From positions 1-64,000 of the forward strand of contig ARYC01003299.1 of assembly GCA_000711775.1 (NCBI GenBank): DNA of 64,000 bases, given 5' to 3'. Shown in pieces: positions 59,331 through 64,000 of the stretch; the stretch's first letter is position 1, and the number at the start of each line of letters is the position of its first letter. This DNA comes from Oxytricha trifallax. Lineage: Eukaryota; Ciliophora; Spirotrichea; Sporadotrichida; Oxytrichidae. Both the position numbers and the translations under genes were made by a program. A model generated the notes under the pieces. It saw only the letters and a program-made list of their open reading frames with translations, searched no databases and was not told where the DNA came from.

Positions 59331-61917
59331 TCAATCTGTATTTGAACTCAACAAAATATTATTGTTATTTTAGGTAATTTAGTAAGAAGTTGAAGATTAT
59401 TAAGTAGTTGCTTCAATTTCTTAACACATTCTGAATTGTGAGCTTACTTAGCTGAAAATATTGCTCTTTATGTTGTCGACTACTCTTCCAGGACCAGCAA
59501 ATATAAAGTTAATATGAATAAAATGATTAGAGAATTTTACTAAATTTATTAAATAGGTTTGTGCTATTTGACCATTAAAACCTACCAGTATTATTACTGT
59601 TACTGGTAGCATTATTTGTTGCATTACTCGCGGCCAGAGGAGCTTAATTTTATTGTGATCCTCTGATTTCTCCAATATTTTCGAAATGAATATCTACATC
59701 ATTCAGGATTCTATTGCTTCTCTAATTTGGGACCCATCTGTTTATTTGCTCATTCGATGATGATGAAGATTATTTTGATGATTAATATATAATAAACATA
59801 GTTGTCTCTTACTTCCCTTTTTTAATTCAATAAAAATTATTCAATGAGCTACTTTGAATTTGGGATTAAGACTCATCACTTTCCTCTTGAATCGTATATA
59901 ATTATGAAGGCCTGGGTCTAACTGCATTTCTATTCAATTTATTAAGGGGCGTTAAACTTCTAGATTCAGCTGTCGTTGTTGACCTTTAGTTTTATAAAGT
60001 GCTATTTGATCTGCTCAGAGTAGAGCCTCCTCTAGTATTTGAATACACCTGCTGAAATCTATTGGTTAATCTCTCTAATCTTTAATCCCTGGTGGTAGTC
60101 ATACTACTATTACTGGGAATACTTTAACTTTAACTGGAAAGAGGAGAAGGAATTGGCATTTGAAAATGCGAAAAAGGATTATTGTTTGCTGTCACAGTAG
60201 TTCTTGTAAATGGGTTCTAATTCAAACACCTAATCGTCTTTATATGATGTTTATATTATCATGCTTCAATTTGGTTTTAAAATTTCAAAATAAATATAAA
60301 ATAGCTCTATAAATCTAAGGTTGTAATAAGGACTAATTAAAACTATAAATAAATTACTACTTTTAAAAATACTTTGAACGGTAATCTGAATTTATCAACA
60401 ATTAGAAAATTTAGTGAAATTTGAATCATATTTAAGTCTTTTGCTTTTTGTCAGGTGGCAATAAAATGTGCTAAAACTTTTCAAATGATATAAAGTAATA
60501 ATATTCAGCTTAATAAAACATTAATTTATTTTTAACTTTGGTTTTAAATCGTTCTTTCTAGGGTTATCCCTATAATAAGAAGATTCCAAAATGAATATGG
60601 ATTATTTATGTCTTAAGAAATTTTTAATTTTTTCTCAAATTGTATTTATATAAATGAAACTATATTCAAACATTACTTATAACTAAACTTACTCCTATTT
60701 GTTACAATTATTACTCTAAATACTGAATTACATCAATCAGTCATAATTGTTAGGGGTGTTAACCACAAGCGAAGGGAATATTACTATTTCTATTCAAAGG
60801 AGCAGCATTCGCATTAATGATGCTGGAATTACTCGCAAAAGGAGAAATATATCTAATTTCAGAGACTAATGCATGATTATTATTGTAGGAATGCGATCGA
60901 TTTGAGAAAATGATTTTAAATTAAATTAATTAAATATTAAAATCATGGCAGTTATCAAATCCAAAGTGAATTAAAAATCAAATCTAAATAGATCCTACGG
61001 TAGATCCTGCAATATTAACTCGACTTTGCTATTGGCAATATTCATGAATCATCCCAGGATGCTAAATATTTCAATTTTGAGCTAAGTCCCTAAACGATAA
61101 AACGGGTTTTTCTCTCTTGGGCGATGAGATAAAATCATTCTAGAAATAACAACCATCGTCTCAATTTTAATGCGCTATCCATAGAGGATAATTAAGCCAG
61201 GACTTGGAGACATTTTTTCCAAAACATAATTGAAGGTAATTAATAATTTCAATTTAATTTCCTCAAATCGAAAGCATTCCTACAATATTATAATTAGCAG
61301 TTGCAGTTTAGGTTTAGTTGTTTAATCCAAGATTGCTTATTGCTTCGTTGGGTCTTATACAAGCTCTTCCAGTCTGATTTACTAATGGATTTCTAAAAGT
61401 GATTGCTGATAGGTTTGCAAATGGGTTATTATTCTATGAGCTTGAGGATGATTAACTTTGGAATGGAAATCTAAATTGAGGGAAATTATTGGCAATGGTT
61501 GATGGTGGGGCTGATGTTGCATTAGCTGTAGTGTTTGAGTCTCTGTTAGAAGCCGATGCATTTTACTATGGATTATTAGCATTTGAGTTTGCTAATTGAC
61601 TCTAATTCATAGTAAAGGGATTTTGGAATTGTCGGCAAGGTGGGACCACGAGTACTGGTTGATTTAAATAGTTTATTTAAAAACATTATATAAGTAATTT
61701 CAAAACTAAATTATCAAAGAGTGGTTACTGCTTCTAGAACTTGTTGTTTAATCCGATGGTTTTTAGCTGATATAATTCACTGTCGAATTTGGTCTTTATA
61801 TCAATCTACTTGATCTCCACTCGCTGCTATTCTACTGACTACTATTATTCCATATATTACTCCCAATGGTTAATTATTGCAATTGGTACCTTAATTATTT
61901 GAGTTTGAGTTGCTCAT
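59331..61917 (-). CDS. Asn/Ser/Gln-rich protein with NPF motifs, split by MITE-2
   Basis: ATG 61917 (MSNSNSNNQGTNCNNQ). Low-complexity sequence is punctuated by NPF/PF motifs: NPFTMNQSQLANSN, NNNPFANLSAITFRNPLVNQ, ISPFASNSS, LNQNPFTRTTVTANNNPFSH. Later parts read TRDQRLERLTNRFQQVYSNT and SRSLTPLNKLNRNAVRPRPS, and the last part ends ...QNNNNILLSSNTD, TGA 59331-59333. Scattered NPF or FG-like motifs in disordered sequence occur in EH-domain ligands (endocytosis) and in nucleoporins; either is possible and neither is proven. MITE-2 interrupts TANYN-NHALVS with the frame kept. Confidence 0.5.
60882..61286. mobile_element. MITE-2 (405 bp), same family as MITE-1
   Basis: Ends ATTGTAGGAATGC and GCATTCCTACAAT, with inverted repeats of about 35 bp. 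ATT duplications flank it (60879-60881, 61287-61289). Internal stretches match MITE-1 (AAAATCATGGCAGTTA against AAAATCGTGGCAGTTA; GACTTTGCTATTGGC against GACTTTACTATTGCC). There is no long frame. Confidence 0.8.
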
Positions 61918-62309
61918 ATTTTACTAATTGATCAATAAAGTTGCAATAAATTATTATAAATAAAGCTTGAAATAGTTGGGCTTAAATAGCTTTATATTTT
62001 ACTCTAACTATATAATAGTTAGTTAGCTTAGAAAAAATTAATAAAAAGTTTAGCAATCTTTTTTTTTAAATTATAAAAAATCTTGAATCTTAAATAAACA
62101 TAAATAATGAGAGCTCTATTTAAAAGCTATTAAAGTAAAGATAAATAAACGGATAATATTGTGGTAATCAAATTTATATAATCAAATAAGCTTATAAAAA
62201 ATAAGCAAAGTTATCTTAATAAAATAAAAAGAAGAAAAAAAGGAAAGAATAAATAAAAAATATGAACAAAATTAAATCATATCTTAGTTACTAAAAAGGC
62301 AATGAAAAT
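61918..62309. other. AT-rich upstream region
   Basis: Upstream of the NPF-rich gene. It is AT-rich with purine runs (AAAAGAAGAAAAAAAGGAAAG near 62226). No coding segment is seen. Confidence 0.4.
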
Positions 62310-62890
62310 CAAAACCCCCAAACCTCTTCAGTAGTTTGATTGAGTTTTTGATTGATAAAAGGTAGCAATTAACGCAAACTTTATTAGGGTTTATGTAGGG
62401 GTTTATGGTTTAAATATTAGTAATTTAAGAAGGTATATGCGAGGTTTGGGGTCAGTTTATTGACAGTGAGTATATTGATTTACTATTTAAGTTGGGATAT
62501 GGATGCGATGAATATAGTGGCTAAGTCAAACCTATTCTTAATTACACGTATATAGCAAAAGCTGCTCCACAAATCTCCTGCTACTGTTAGTTCTCACTGT
62601 CTATCAACATTTAATTTGGAGAGAGAGAGAGTAACTTGATTCTAAGCCTAAAAGACATTTAAAATTTAGCAGCATCATATTGACTCTCTTATTAATGATA
62701 AGACTCTTAAATACTGGGCTCATTTCTCTCTGGCCTAAAGAGCTGTGATGTTTCATCGCCAATTTCCTGAGCTTCACATATCTGCTTAATCGATACCTAA
62801 CATATATAAAAAGAATGGAATATTTTACAAGACAATGAATCGCATTAAGAGAGTGATCCACTTTTATGATTCATTTTATAAGACAAATTA
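62310..62890 (+). mobile_element. TBE-E, left-end fragment
   Basis: Begins CAAAACCCCCAAACCTC after an AAT. Like TBE-C it continues through TTGATTGAGTTTTTGATT and the N-terminal part of the transposase gene (LKYWAHFSL-like frame, then GLISLWPKEL and CFIANFLSFTYLL in shifted frames). It stops matching TBE-C after TTTTATAAGACAAATT near 62890. The right end is missing within the window. Confidence 0.75.
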
Positions 62891-63509
62891 ATTATATAAA
62901 AGAGTAAAATCATTAGTATAAGAGTGATTGCTTAATTAATGATTAATAATTAATTGATAAATTTATAAAAGTATAAACAGTTTTAATTGATTGTATTTTT
63001 TAAAATTTGGTTTTGTTGAGTTCTAACCCATGTGTGTAAGCTAGTCATCAGTCTATGTTCCCATCTATTCTGTAGTACAGTATTAAAGTTCTATTCCCTT
63101 AAGTCACTTTTAAATATGTTAAACTATTCTAAACAATTGTCATAAAATTATGAATTTTAATAGAGAATTCTATTATTAGACTTGAAGAAGAAATTTTAAA
63201 ATAAGAGAAAATCAAAGAGATAAATCTATACTTTCAATTGAAAAACCCAATTAATATTAGAAATTATTCGCAAATTGCAAAAAAATCAAACATTTAATGA
63301 TAAAAAAGAATGTTAAATTAGAAGGCAAATAAAAATAAATAAAATATTATTATAAGTTCACAACAATATGATAAGACAAGATAAAACAAAAAATGGTTTA
63401 TTGTTAAATTATATAAATAATCAAGTTTTTTATAATAAATGAATAATAAAAGTATGAATAAAATTATCTATAAAATTTTTCTCACCTTTTTGTTACCAAT
63501 ATAATCTAC
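62891..63509. other. AT-rich spacer
   Basis: Very AT-rich DNA between the truncated TBE and the satellite. No gene is seen. Confidence 0.4.
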
Positions 63510-64000
63510 GATGCCTTGAAAACCCTAAAATTAAGGCTCAAGGCTACTTTAGGTAAAATTGCTCTACTTTTTTCTTAAAACGCTTATAACTTTTGCATTT
63601 TTTGAGAATTGGAGATTTTAGCGTGTCAGGATCTCTTCAGCACAGTTAAATGATCAGAATCATTATTTTCGAGTGTGTTTTTGAAATATGAGGCCGTAGT
63701 TGCATTTTCGACTCGAATGAGCGAGACCCCAAAACGTCAAAATGGACACTTCTAAAAGCACGTATAAAATTATTTCTTTTGCAGTCTAGTGTTAAAGCCT
63801 TACTCACGAGCCTTTATTTAGTTGATTAGCCTAATTAAAAGTCATCTCATGAATTTCCTCGCCCCACTGCGATGCATTGAAAACCCTAATATTAATGTTT
63901 AAGGCTTCTATAGAGAAAAGTGATTTACTTTACTTCATTAGCTTATAACTTTTTATCTTTGAGAATTGGAGATCGCGAATGGTTCAAACCGATTCAGCTC
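63510..64000. repeat. Tandem repeat, 361-bp unit (satellite edge)
   Basis: GATGCCTTGAAAACCCTAA at 63510 recurs as GATGCATTGAAAACCCTAA at 63871. The likeness continues through GCTTATAACTTTT and TTTGAGAATTGGAGAT. One full unit and 130 bp of the next are present, about 80% alike by eye. The array probably continues beyond the window. A satellite of about 380 bp is known from Oxytricha germline DNA; identity with it is not tested here. Confidence 0.75.

Noticed and set aside
61382..61582. Gln/His-rich minus-strand frame
   Set aside because: It is a shifted frame of the NPF-rich protein, which reads as Asn/Ser-rich with NPFANLSA and NPFTMNQ in the correct phase.
1..64000. CRISPR arrays, bacterial operons, ribosome binding sites
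   Set aside because: No regularly spaced short repeats and no prokaryotic gene organisation are present. Code use, introns and TBEs point to a ciliate.

Overview
The window looks like germline (micronuclear) DNA of a spirotrich ciliate of the Oxytricha/Stylonychia group. Four signs support this. (1) Reading frames are long and coherent only if TAA and TAG are read as Gln and TGA is the only stop. (2) Two near-complete and several decayed transposons have inverted ends that begin with the C4A4 telomere repeat of these ciliates and carry the three-gene set of telomere-bearing elements (TBE: DDE transposase, 22-kDa protein, zinc-finger/kinase protein). (3) Coding segments (MDSs) are interrupted by AT-rich DNA bounded by 6-10 bp direct repeats (pointers), and removing one repeat plus the spacer restores the frame. 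(4) A roughly 360-bp satellite begins at the right edge. The organism is inferred; no species is claimed.

Layout. 0.7-5.3 kb: fragments of membrane and unknown proteins, plus an isolated GC-rich island at 1.13-1.68 kb. 5.8-8.7 kb: ankyrin-DHHC palmitoyltransferase. 9.0-13.85 kb: Cys-rich membrane protein split by TBE-A. 14.6-18.2 kb: coiled-coil protein, then a divergent kinase. 18.5-24.9 kb: MORN-repeat gene split by TBE-B and a foldback MITE. 25.4-31.5 kb: coiled-coil protein, URI-like prefoldin and a Q/N-rich protein. 32.1-35.6 kb: long coiled-coil gene with three clear IESs. Minus strand 35.7-40.5 kb: UVRAG/Atg14-like protein and an acidic-tailed unknown protein. 40.6-50.15 kb: tandem ABHD-type hydrolases; the first is split by TBE-C and is broken, and a TBE fragment lies between them. 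Minus strand 50.3-61.9 kb: pseudokinase, large acidic unknown protein, and an NPF-rich Asn/Gln protein split by a second MITE. 62.3-64 kb: truncated TBE end and satellite.

The main theme is mobile DNA acting as IES. Three TBEs and two MITEs sit inside coding MDSs. In each case the frame is continuous once the element and one copy of its 3-bp target duplication are removed. Many genes, and the transposons too, also carry one-base frame breaks and lone in-frame TGA codons. At the three places where a paralog shows the original codon it is AGA twice and GGA once. This could mean germline decay, sequencing indels, or both, and only a comparison with the somatic genome would decide. All CDS spans below are germline extents that include IESs, introns and insertions.
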